64,000 bases of DNA from Diplodia intermedia. Taxonomy: Eukaryota > Ascomycota > Dothideomycetes > Botryosphaeriales > Botryosphaeriaceae. A model generated the notes under the pieces. It saw only the letters and a list, made by a program, of their open reading frames with translations. It ran no database searches and was not told the DNA's origin. The stretch spans positions 62,001 through 126,000 of the forward strand of contig JAKEKT010000068.1 in NCBI GenBank assembly GCA_021495925.1. Reading direction: 5' to 3'. The position numbers and the translations under genes were made by a program. Below, in pieces: positions 32,416 to 42,550 of the stretch. Each line of letters begins with the position of its first letter. Position 1 is the stretch's first letter.

Positions 32416-33466
32416 ATGGCTCGAAGTTCCCGTCCACGACGGCAGGCCACCCGGCAGCCAAGTCCGACGTCGGTCGTAAGGGCTGACCGACAACCCAACG
32501 AGCTGCTACTACCAGAATGCGAGGGTCCGAAAATGCATGCATACAGCGTCCGCGCTCCCAGAATTGTATTCGAAGAGCGACTGGGCGAGTTTGACGATGG
32601 AGATTCCGGTGGGGCCGAAGGATACGTCTTCAGAGTCAGGATTAACTCGGAACCCTTCGCCCTCAAGATGGTAACTCTCTGTTCCTTTTCCCGCCATCCC
32701 ACTCTACTCACTGGATCAGTAGTTCAAATTCTTCGATGCACTGGAAGAACGCAACCGGTTCTCGGACATCCAAAACAGCAAAATCTCCGACAGGGACTTC
32801 GAAGGCCACATCGATCCGTTCTACGCCGAGTGCCGCGCTTACGGTCGCATCAACGAGTTCCATGATGGAGCCGTGCCGAAAAAGTACGAGGAAATGATCC
32901 GAGAGTTCTCTGACCGAACCCCCAAGCGAAGAAAAAGGGGGATCGCTGCCGCACAGTGTTACGGTTACTTGCATCTTTCGCCCGAGGATGAAGAGTGCTT
33001 GCGCGACAAGCACGGCGTCGTGGAGTGGAACCGCCAGGCGAACGATGAAGGGAAGCCCATCCGAGCGCTGGTGAAGCAGTTGATTGAATCAAAAGAGCCC
33101 ATCAGCAAGAAAAGGCGGCCAAACATCCGTCGGATGCGCGACGACCTGTGGACGTTGCACGGCATTGGCGTCTATCCAAGGGACGTTTGTTCGCGAAACT
33201 ACCGGGATGGCCTCCTTCTGGACTTCGGTCAATCACTCACTGTGCCTCATTGCGTAATCGAGGTTTTACCAAGATGGCAGGTCGACTGTGAGATAAAGGA
33301 TGACATGGTCTCATTCGACGAGATGATCGAAGAGCAGAAGGTAAAAACATCAATCAAAGCGGTGCACAGCACGGTGAGAGTCAGGACACGATCGAAAACA
33401 CGGAGAGAAACATCGCAGGAATTCCTCGAGTTGGACGAATCAGGGAAGAATGAAAGGTCGCTATGA
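32416..33466 (+). CDS. FTA2-like protein (kinetochore Sim4 complex subunit FTA2 family)
   Basis: Two exons, 32416-32670 and 32723-33466, joined over a 52-bp GTAACT...AGTAG intron at phase 0; 332 residues. The order of motifs matches the fungal FTA2 family: FALKM/FKFFDALEE across the splice, then IDPFYAECRAYGRINE, CYGYLHL, and MRDDLWTLHGIGVYPRDVCSRNYRDGLLLDFGQSLTVPH, where NY..G and LLLDF recall the catalytic-loop region of protein-kinase folds. The founding member acts at fission-yeast centromeres, but filamentous fungi have many copies with no proven kinetochore role, so this is a family label only. The C-terminal tail is basic. Its stop lies 200 bp before a truncated HET remnant. Confidence 0.74.
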
Positions 33467-33669
33467 GAATTATGGTCAGTAAAGTAGCTGTATTGGAAGC
33501 AACATTTGACTTAAAGCGAGGAGATTACACGCCGGAAAACGAACATGTAGAAAGATGTCTACCACGAGGAGATGGGCCTCACAGTGCTACGATCGACTGG
33601 GGCCCATCCGGCATATGCAACAGTCAGGAAATAGATACAGTAGTGCCAATCAAGCATTGATATTATGGG

Positions 33670-35331
33670 GTGGTCCGGAATAATAGTCGAAGACCTACCC
33701 GGCTTTCAGATGTTAATGCGTTCCTAACGTCATCGGACATCAAGTTGGTCTACGAAGCCGATACGGGTACCAGCCAGTACGCCACTCTCAGTTATTATTG
33801 GGGTAGAGTCAACCCTGTCATGCTCCGAACATCACACATCAAGGACTTCCGTGCTCGGATTCAGTGGAGCACGCTTCCTCAAACGATGAAGGTTTATGCA
33901 GTGACGGTCTGCCGGAATCTCGACGTGCGGTACCTCTGGATCGACGCACTTTGCATCATTCAAGGCGATGACGGCGACTTCAACACCAAAGCACCGCGAA
34001 TGGAGGCTGTCTACGCTGGTTCGGTATTTACCGTAGCCGCTGCACACTCTAAGAATAGTGAGGGAGGCGGTTTTCGGGATGTGTCGCCATTGGGACGGAG
34101 CGACTCTCTCATATCCCAGGACAGCAATTACACTGTGCTACTTAAGGCCAGGAACTTTTGCACGGCATTTGAAAATATCCCAGGCCATTGCCCGCTGGAT
34201 TCCCGTGGCTGGGTGTTTCAGGAACGCATGCTGTCCCCTCGTACCTTGTTCTTTGGAAGGGACGAAATCCATTGGGAATGTAGAAAAGGCGTCATCTGCG
34301 CTTACGAACCAGATTTTGAGAAGCCGCATTTTCCGGCTTGGCTCAGTTACACCCCGACCAAGCACAACTACACTAAGGTTCGCTCACTGGAGAGGGCCCC
34401 ATCGCCAAGTGATGCGATACGGCAGTTCCAGCGTTTGTGGGTCAGCGTGATCGAGGCCTATTCGCGGACCAACCTTAGCTTTGCTCAAGACAAGCTCGCA
34501 GCAATCGCCGGACTCGCGTCGATTGCTTAGCAGAAGCTGAACATTGAAGCTTCTTTCGGGCTCTGGCTACCCTTCGTTCTGGACGACTTGCTCTGGGAGG
34601 TCGAGCCACCGCAGCCGGAGCAAGACGACTCGAGAACAGAGCCGACCGAGAACCGGAACTGGGTCTCCGCCTCTTTCCCCGGGATTCCCAGCTGGGCGTG
34701 GGCAAGCACGAACGCCAGAATATCTTTTCTCCACGAACCGAAATCGGCAACTGGGAGGCCGACCGGTAATATCGAGGAGCTATACTCGGCGACCGTTTCT
34801 GCGTCCCCCCCGCCGACGCCCTTCATTGGGCTCCACACGCTTGTGTCGCAGCAGCCCACGCCGCCGTCATTGCGGCTTCGAGGTCACGTTTCTAAGTGCC
34901 GAGCGCTCCCATACCAGGCCGAACAAGGTCTCTGTGGCTTTGACCTGCACCCGGACAGACCAATCTCCGAAGCAGAGCGTCCCAAACGTTACGCCCGATC
35001 GGAGAGAGCTCCACCCCAGACGCACACCTTCGCAAAACACCACAACAATGTTGTTCAGCGGGGACGATTCGAGTGTGTACTCCAGCCAGATTTGCCTATT
35101 ACCAAGCCGATGGACGACCTGATGTGCGTCTTGATCAAACGGGTTCGGTATAAGCCGGAGGGTAAAAGTGTCACTGTCCGGGATGTTGGCTTGGTTTTGC
35201 AGCCTACTGGTGGGAAGGCAACGCAGTATCGCAGAGTGGGCATCTATACGGAAGAGCGATCTGACCAAAAACCGCTTCCCATGTTTATGTTTCTGTCCTC
35301 CGTAGAGGAGAAAGAGATGGAGTTTTTGTAA
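33670..35331 (+). pseudogene. 5'-truncated HET gene with in-frame stop
   Basis: Frame 33670-34530 and frame 34531-35331 are the same frame, broken by one TAG at 34528-34530. It opens abruptly at RRPTRLSDV, normally 150-200 residues into a HET protein, with a TGA 9 bp upstream at 33658-33660 and no ATG. The HET core follows: YATLSYYWGR (the usual SYCWG Cys is Tyr), RYLWIDALCIIQGDD, DSRGWVFQERMLSPRTLFF, IHWECRKG, then DKLAAIAGLASIA-stop. After the stop homology continues (LPFVLDDLLWEVE, WVSASFPGIPSWAWAS). No intron removes the stop, because both flanks are conserved coding sequence. Both lesions fit C-to-T changes at CpA (CAG to TAG; TGT to TAT on the other strand), the RIP pattern. A short protein ending at 34530 might still be made. 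Confidence 0.75.
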
Positions 35332-35637
35332 GGCAGTATAGAGCCTGTTACCTGCAATTGTCTGTAGTAGAAGTTCACTCATCCTGTATTCGGAAAATAT
35401 ATCTGAATGGTTTATTAGAAGCTACGATACGTTCGAACAAGTGCCCGATCCGAGCGTGGTCTGAGCTTCTGAGGCAAGGCTGGAGCCTAGCCGCGCGTGG
35501 CCGATGCTTGTTGCTGCCTAGAAGTGGATTCCGCTAAGAGCGGCTGTGCAGCGCACAGATTAAGGGACTAGCCGTCATAATTCTCGAGTGCGCACTTTCG
35601 TTTTCCTCTTTCTGTACCAGTTGGCTCCTTCGGCGAA

Positions 35638-37769
35638 ATGGACCTCCAAGCAGATCCACCTTTGACGTGCACCATTTGTGCGAACTTATTTACACATAAC
35701 CGAGGCCGATACTCTCCTTGGGCATTGCTGTGCTCAACATACAGCGGAGTCGAATGCACGATACAACGCAGCGCACTCGAGAAATCGACTAGTAAGCCGT
35801 GCGGGCTCTGCTCGTTGCTATTCCATTCGGTTCTGGATGCCGAGCGCGAGCAAGCCGCTCTCGACCGAGAGAACGACAGTCGTCCCGATGATACAAAACC
35901 GAAGGATGAAGTTTGCTTTCGATTTCGATTCAAACAAAGCATCAATGATGGAACGAAATCCATCCAGCCGATTCTTCTTGCATCACTTCTTGGTACTGCC
36001 TTCGCCAAGCCGCTCGAATTTGACATCGGAACACTGAATGGTATGCAGTGTGGTAAAAACAACATGGGCACACTTACTAACTTTGAAAAACAGGCGACCC
36101 CCTGAGCACACTGCAGAACATCAGCTACCCACATGCGCTGTCTCTAGGCGACAAGCAGCTGCGACATTCCCTTCCAATACGCATTTACATCTCCGACAGA
36201 GGCACACAGGCCGTCTTCTCCATGGTCAAACGCTGGGCGAGGACCTGCGACAACCGGCACTTCGTCAGGTACAAAGGCTTTGAGGGCCCATGTTTTTCGC
36301 CAAACCCAACGATGCCTACTCGTCTCATCGACGTGTCAAAAGCACCAGCTAAGATCCGCTTGGTCAATACCGGTCAGATGCCATGGCTTCCATATGTAGC
36401 ACTGAGCTACTGCTGGGGAGCGTCACAGCCAGTCACAACAACCATTGAGACACTGGACCAACACATGGTCGAAATCCCACTGGAACGGCTGCCTCAGGCC
36501 CTACTGGATGCTGTGGAAACTGCCATATGGCTTGGCACGCCTTATCTATGGATCGACGCCCTTTGCATCGTTCAGGATTGTGCGGACGACAAAGAGCGCG
36601 AGATAGCAAACATGCAGCAAGTCTTCCAAAACTCCTATCTCACAATCGTGGCATCCCGGTCGAATACAGCAAACGATGGATTCCTGAAAACAGACAACTT
36701 TTGGAGTCCGTTGGCAACAGTGCCCGTGCTTTGCGAGGACGGCGACATGGGCAGCATGTTACTGGTTGAGAGAAAAAAGCATCTTGGCGCAGGAACGAGA
36801 GAGCCTCTCCACAGCCGTGGCTGGACGCTGCAGGAGGTGGTTCTGTCTCCTCGCCTGCTTATCTACGGACAGGATCGCGTTGTGTGGAAATGCTTCTGCG
36901 GCGACCGCGGCCGCGTATACGACAGCGACACAGGCCGCGAGGGAGCTTCTGACTGGAACGCCTACTGCGGCTCTGCCGGCCTGACCACCATCCGACTGTC
37001 TCCTTCAGGCAACATCGTGCAGCCAATGCTCAGCATCTCGGCCCCAAACCTGGACCTGTTGTTGTTTACCGAGTCTGCATACTCCGAGAGGCTTCCAAAA
37101 CTGTACAGACTTTGGAATCTGATAGTCCAGGAATACTCCAATCGAAGGCTGACGAACCCTCAAGACAAGCTACCGGCCCTGTCGGGGATTGTCAGCTACT
37201 TCAAGAAAGGCTTGCGCGACGATTATGTGGCTGGCATGTGGAACCGGACCCTGCTGTATCAGCTTTCCTGGAAGACTGTTGATCCTGCAACCGCCGTACG
37301 TCCATCGGTTTGGCGAGCTCCGTCATGGTCCTGGATGTCAATCGACGGTGCAATCTCATTCGAAAACGACCGTCACAACTGGTTCAGCCCTCTGGTCGAA
37401 ATCATCACCTACAGACTTGTCCCTGCCATGCAGTGTGCACCTTTCTCCCACCTTAGCAACGGCTTCCTCAAGCTGCGCGGTCGCCTTGTACAGGATTCCC
37501 TTGGTATCGATGGCTGCACTGTTACTTTGGATTCAACGGAACGCCGTACTACTTCGAGCTATTTTTTTGAGCGGTGGCTGCTTCTATTTGCTAAATGCTA
37601 CACTCTTACATCGAGAGATCCGAAATATGCAGAAACGTTCGAGACAGGTTGGGGTCTTGTCCTTACAAAGACGGGGACGGACAATTGCTTCCAACGTCTA
37701 GGTCACTTCTCCGCGGATGCTCGAGCACTATTTCACTTTTCAACCGTTGTAGAAATTACTATAACTTGA
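35638..37769 (+). CDS. HET-domain protein, classical type
   Basis: Two exons, 35638-36040 and 36094-37769. The 53-bp intron has GTATGC, a perfect TACTAAC branch point and AAACAG; the product has 692 residues. The N-terminus carries Cys pairs CTIC and CGLC, possibly binding zinc. The HET core shows MPTRLIDV, YVALSYCWGAS at about 235-245, YLWIDALCIVQD at about 285-296, SRGWTLQEVVLSPRLLIYG and VVWKCFCG, then WRAPSWSWMSIDG. All classical elements are intact, so this is the complete counterpart of the broken HET gene just upstream; the two lie head to tail and may be an old duplication. Role: heterokaryon incompatibility or related cell-death signalling, by family. Confidence 0.9.
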
Positions 37770-39407
37770 TGGTTTCTATGAAATTCTCGTCTTACTAAAC
37801 AACATCTCCCCTGGTTTTTAACTTCTGAGTTGTTTGACTTTGCCTTCTCCTTGTGATGGTCTACGAAGCAGCTGAAATGTTGCCGCAGGCAATCCATATC
37901 ATCCGCCAAGTGGATACAGCCAACGCTACCTTTGATTCCTTCTTACGGCTTTCTTTCCCAACGTAAGGACTTCCGGGTGATCATACATCTATCTAATGCT
38001 GCAGGTTGTTATCTTCGGGACCTGGCTCGGGCAGAGAGTCTGTTTCGCCTTCTGCTAGGAGCGGCTGACGAGACGGGCCAGGGGTCAGTCCATCCGGTAC
38101 AGATCTGCGCCAGATTATGAGTTTCTTCACCCAATAGCAGCACATTATCGGAGCGTTGACGACCATCTTATCGGGGAGCAGCGCGGAACTGTCTGGCTGT
38201 AGCGGTGTCATTTGGGGGCGATTCTCAAGTTGATGGAAGGCGTCATCCTGTTGCTTACCATGGGGCTGCGACTATCCTGATTGCTGGGCTGTGCATGGGC
38301 GTGGCTGCGGACACTGGGTCTTTTCGAACAGGAGATTCGCGGCCACTTAGGGGACGTTGTCACTCCCGATGCGAAGAATATGGTCTAAGAACGCTGCGGC
38401 AAAGCGAGTGTAGCAACCATGGTTGCATTGGCCGATCGTCCTCGCTTTTGTTATTTGTTTATCCAGATTCGGTGCTTGTCACACCGAGAATCGCATTGAT
38501 CAGCGCTCACCGCGCCGAGTGCCGACTAGGTGGCAGACGCACCTGAATGGGACACTAAAGCTGCCATTTTCGGGTGATCGTCGCCAAGCGAAGCTTAATA
38601 AAAGCTTTTCCCATCCATATCTACACCCTACGCCTTCCATCCAGCTGCGAAACTGCATAAGCTGCCTGTGCCACCCCTTCTGCCCCACAGCTGCTCCACC
38701 CTACTCACCTCGTCCAGCTCGACCCTTATCTCAATCCCACAATGCCCTGTTTCGCCAAACCCCAAGTCGTGGCGTATCCAACCACATACAAACAGATTGC
38801 CTGCATGCCGTCACTGTAGTTTAGCTATCACGACCTTGGCAGGCGCTCCTTTCACCCCTCAATCGCGAGACTCCGACCGATCCAGCTTTCTTTCCATCTC
38901 TCATATACTCTTCTAAACAATGTCTCCTTGTTCTGCTTGCTTAGCGACCTCTGTCTTACGTTGTGGGGGCCGAAAAGATGATCAAAAACTGCGGGGCCCG
39001 AGATACGCATCGGGGATTAGTAAAAGAGTAAAGGCCAAAAGAGGATCATACTCGCCTCTTCTTTCCACGAACGTCCCGATGAGAGAGTGAGAACAACCAA
39101 AGACAAGGTCAACCGCAGCATCCAGGTGGAGACAATATCAGCGAAGCTGGTCATACCTTCTCAGCTATCTGACCATTTACCCTAACCATACATGCCCTAA
39201 GACCTCTATCGAGTATGAGTACTGCTGCCTGGCACACTGAGTGCCGATGCACTGTTTCCGAGCTTGCAATGACGATGACGAGGAAGTTGATAACGGTGAT
39301 GTATAAATATTGGTCCTTCTGCGCTTCCAGCAAGAATTCATCGATACCTTCCCCAGACGCTTCTCACGACTCCCACGACCTCTACAATTTGTCATTTCGG
39401 CAACAAA
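37770..39407. other. 1.6-kb region before the cysteine-rich gene
   Basis: No long gene. Near 38590-38740 there is an AATAAAAG box and a CT-rich leader before a 25-codon frame at 38742-38819, described under findings. The right end contains the promoter of the gene at 39408. Confidence 0.45.
39304..39311 (+). promoter_or_regulatory. TATA box of the cysteine-rich secreted gene
   Basis: TATAAATA, 97 bp before the start at 39408, a normal fungal distance, with a C/T/A-rich leader between. Confidence 0.55.
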
Positions 39408-39785
39408 ATGCGTTCCAACATCATCTACGCGCTTGTTCTTCTCGGCGCCGTCGTTGGCGTTCAGGCTCAGGAGTGCAAGGGAAATGACCAGCATTGCGGT
39501 GTACGTTGCCATCCGCCATGATGCTGTCCACAGAGTAAATGGCTAACATGCAGATCAAATAGGAATGCAACGGCACCAGCTGCAACATTGGCGGCCTCCA
39601 AGGCAACCAGCCTTGCTGTAAAGGTACTAGTGTAAGTAGTTGACATCACAGCCCAGCTGAACAAACGAAGGCAATGTTAACATTCCATACAGTGTGTTGG
39701 CGATGGTGGCGGCGACGGCGCCTACTGTGGCACTGCGTCAGAGTACGCTACGGACTTCTGCTACCAGTGCCCTGTCAAGAACTGA
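39408..39785 (+). CDS. Small secreted cysteine-rich protein (84 residues, three exons)
   Basis: Exons 39408-39500, 39563-39631 and 39693-39785; introns are 62 and 61 bp with GTACGT/ATAG (branch GGCTAAC) and GTAAGT/ACAG, all at phase 0, so each exon is a separate cassette. The protein begins with a signal peptide (MRSNIIYALVLLGAVVGVQA, cut before QE). The mature part of about 64 residues has ten cysteines: ECKG, HCG, ECNG, SCN, CC, CVG, YCG, FCY, QCP; an even number that allows five disulfides. The Gly-rich loop GDGGGDGAYC lies in exon 3. Knottin-like or effector-like and antimicrobial proteins look like this; no named family is recognised. No long open frame reveals it, so automatic annotation could miss it. 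Confidence 0.72.
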
Positions 39786-42550
39786 GGACTGGGCGAACTT
39801 GGGAACAGGCAAATGCCACGGCACGAGTAAACATTCACACTGTCATTAGCTACACGACATGATTTTTGCCTAGATACAAATACAGTCTTTACTTTGAACC
39901 TCTTTTCCATTAGAAAATGTGTGCCTTTCACTGTATAACTGTACCTACGAGACTTGTACACTCGTGATGCCTAAGATGATCCATACCCCCATTTTCCTTC
40001 TACTGCCGATTGGTACAGCGCCAGGCTACCAACCAGCAAGCCAGCAATTCTCATTCCACGTATAAAAGAACGCGTCCATACCACCTCAAGACGGACCCAT
40101 CGCAACATCGAGCGAACGTCCAGCCCTCACCTCACCTTCTATTTGGTACGTCTCCCATAGTTATTGAAGTAGCTGAGGTATCTCAGCCTCTCGCATCGCG
40201 TCGTACTCGCCATAGTCGCCCGGGCTGCTCGTCGCACTTCTGAGCTGCGAATGCGCGATCTGGATCGACGTGAAAGAGATGTCACTATATCCGGAAATAA
40301 ATAGTAATCAGTATGAACGAGCAAGTTACGTGGATTCATGACATTCTCGAGAGGTGACTAGACGACTTTCATAACTACAATCACGTGTCCCTTGCGAAAT
40401 ACGCATTATGCTTCCGGGTACACATGGCGGGGTGAAGTATCAACCACAGCTGCTGATGGCGCCGCGGGTTGCTCGTGTGCGCCGTACTATTTCGCGGCGT
40501 CACAAACAGCGACCAGCACGACCACTGATTGGCCTCAACGTTCCCGAAACGAGCACCATAACAGAGTATACAACGCTTGCATCTGGCGCCTACGTCCCGT
40601 TTGCAACGGTAGATGCTTGACGCGCTGACCTCGCATATATCAGTGATGACTGGGACGGTATCTGCCTATACGCTACAGCCTGCCAGTCCTCTCCGGACAC
40701 TCGTCCATCGGTGGCGAGGACCAGCGCCAGTGGCGGAGACTTTTCCGACACTACCTGCAGAAAACGGCACTGTGGCAACCACCTCTCTCCCGCCCCGCCC
40801 CTCCCTCGCCTGCCCCGCGTCTCGCCGACAAGCGGATCCGCTTCGTGCGGCGGGCAGTCTTCTCGGTGCCGAACACCCGCTGTCGGCAGCAGTAGCAGTC
40901 GAGCATGGGGTGATGCGTGACATGGCTGACGGGCGACGGGTTGGAGTGCTTCAAGGTCGTCGGGCGCCGTGCGCTAGATCTGCCACAAGCCAGTTCCTTA
41001 CTACCAGGTCGAGGGGAAGCTATGAGGAGCTGGCTGTGGTCGATTCCGCGGCCAAGGGGTGGTAGCTTGCAAGGCGCGGAGGGGCGCGTGCTGGATGGCG
41101 TTTGTGGTCGGCGGCGGCCCGGTGGGTTCGTTCAGCGCGATGGCTCGTGGCGTGACGGGGAAAAGAGGGGAACAGACGCGAGCGCGCGGCAGGGGTGTTG
41201 CCCTGCAAGTTGACCTTTCGGCGAGCTGACCGCCAAACCTCCCATCGCCACGTGGGCATGGCCCACCTCGTGCCCAGCGCCGCTTCTCTGGGGCGGAGGG
41301 CAGATGCATACGGCGATAGCTCGGGAGTCCATGCTACCCTGCAGGGCATGCCGCACAGGCTCGGTCGTGGTTGAATTAGACTTTGTACGCTAAGATCGCT
41401 GCCATCTGCTTAGCTTCGTTGTAGGTGGCGAAATATATAATTGGGCCGACCAGCATCTTTCCTTTAAGGATATTGCACCATGCTTATAGGTAGTTGAATC
41501 CAAGATCCGGACGCATTTGCGCGTAGTGAAGGTCCGCATCTACACCATAACTTTGGATTGAACTATCCACGTAGAAAGACTAGTGGCGTCTTCAAGGGAG
41601 CTTCGACGACCCAATTCTTCTGTCGCCTGCTGTAGCATGTGCACGGCTGAAGAATAGCGCCGGTTCGAGCAGGTACAGAGTGAGTGCGACCTCCTTGCGG
41701 TAGAGATTCCATGCCAGCTCTTCGAAGGACTCGCCAAGTTTCTGCTGCGAGGATTCACTGCAACACGGGCAGGTCGCACCGCATGGTACACTGGATCTTT
41801 GAACCCGGCGAAAGCCCACCCCGCTTTTTGTCCTCCCGGTCCGCCACGCGTTCGTCTCTCATTCGTTGAATCGCCGGCCTCCCGATCTTGGGTTGGGAGC
41901 TGCCGCCCCGCCACCTCGCAGTGCATGTTCCAGACCACCCACCGATGCGATCATGGCGGACCTGTTCGACTTGTATGCAGCCAATCAACACACCCTACTT
42001 TTCACTCAGGATACTCGTGCAGCTTGCCTCCCAACGAGGCACTGTGGGAGTGGAGGTGACGGGCGGTGGCTACGGGTGGCGGCGTTCTGATTGTGGGAAG
42101 GGTGACAAGGCGGCTGGAGTGATTGGTCAAGGAAAAAGAGGGGCCAAGATGAGGGAATGGATAAGGTGATGACCTGGAGACAAGGTGCAGAAAAGGACGC
42201 TAGCGAGACATCACGTATTTTCAGCGGCGGGTTGGGTGTCAGAGCATACAGTTGAGTGGCTGGTGGAGCTGCCGTGGATTGCTGACATGTGTTCCCCGTC
42301 CCTGGGCACCCAGATTCCTTGTGGGGACGTACAAATGGTTCGTGAGACATAACGAATCAGCAGTTTGCGGATAACATGGGGAAACGCCACATGTTGGCTT
42401 GCTGCAGCCACCGCATGAGCTGAGCTTTGTCTCAGCTTTACCAATTGTCGCGCATCCTGGATCGGCCATCGCACAGAGTGTACGCGTGAACAGCTATAAC
42501 TCTACCCGTGGTCTGACAGTTTTTGATTCACCTTTCAGAGCCATCAGCAC
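39786..42550. other. 2.8-kb gene-poor region
   Basis: No supported gene. Open frames between 40400 and 42500 are short, overlap on both strands and carry no family signal. It contains copy B of the 80-bp inverted-repeat element (41489-41568). Confidence 0.5.
41489..41568. repeat. 80-bp inverted-repeat element, copy B
   Basis: Starts GGTAGTTGAATCCAAGA and ends TTTGGATTGAACTATCC; the arms TAGTT(G/C)AATCCAA pair in inverted orientation over 13 of 14 bases. Same length as copy A at 27070-27149. Confidence 0.6.

Noticed and set aside
34445..34530. Intron to remove the TAG of the HET remnant
   Set aside because: The bases on both sides encode conserved HET sequence (DKLAAIAGLASIA and the segment after the stop) in the same frame, so removing them would delete conserved residues.
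40613..41356. Several overlapping frames of 60-150 codons on both strands
   Set aside because: They overlap in multiple frames, have no family signal or signal peptide and fit GC-rich non-coding DNA.
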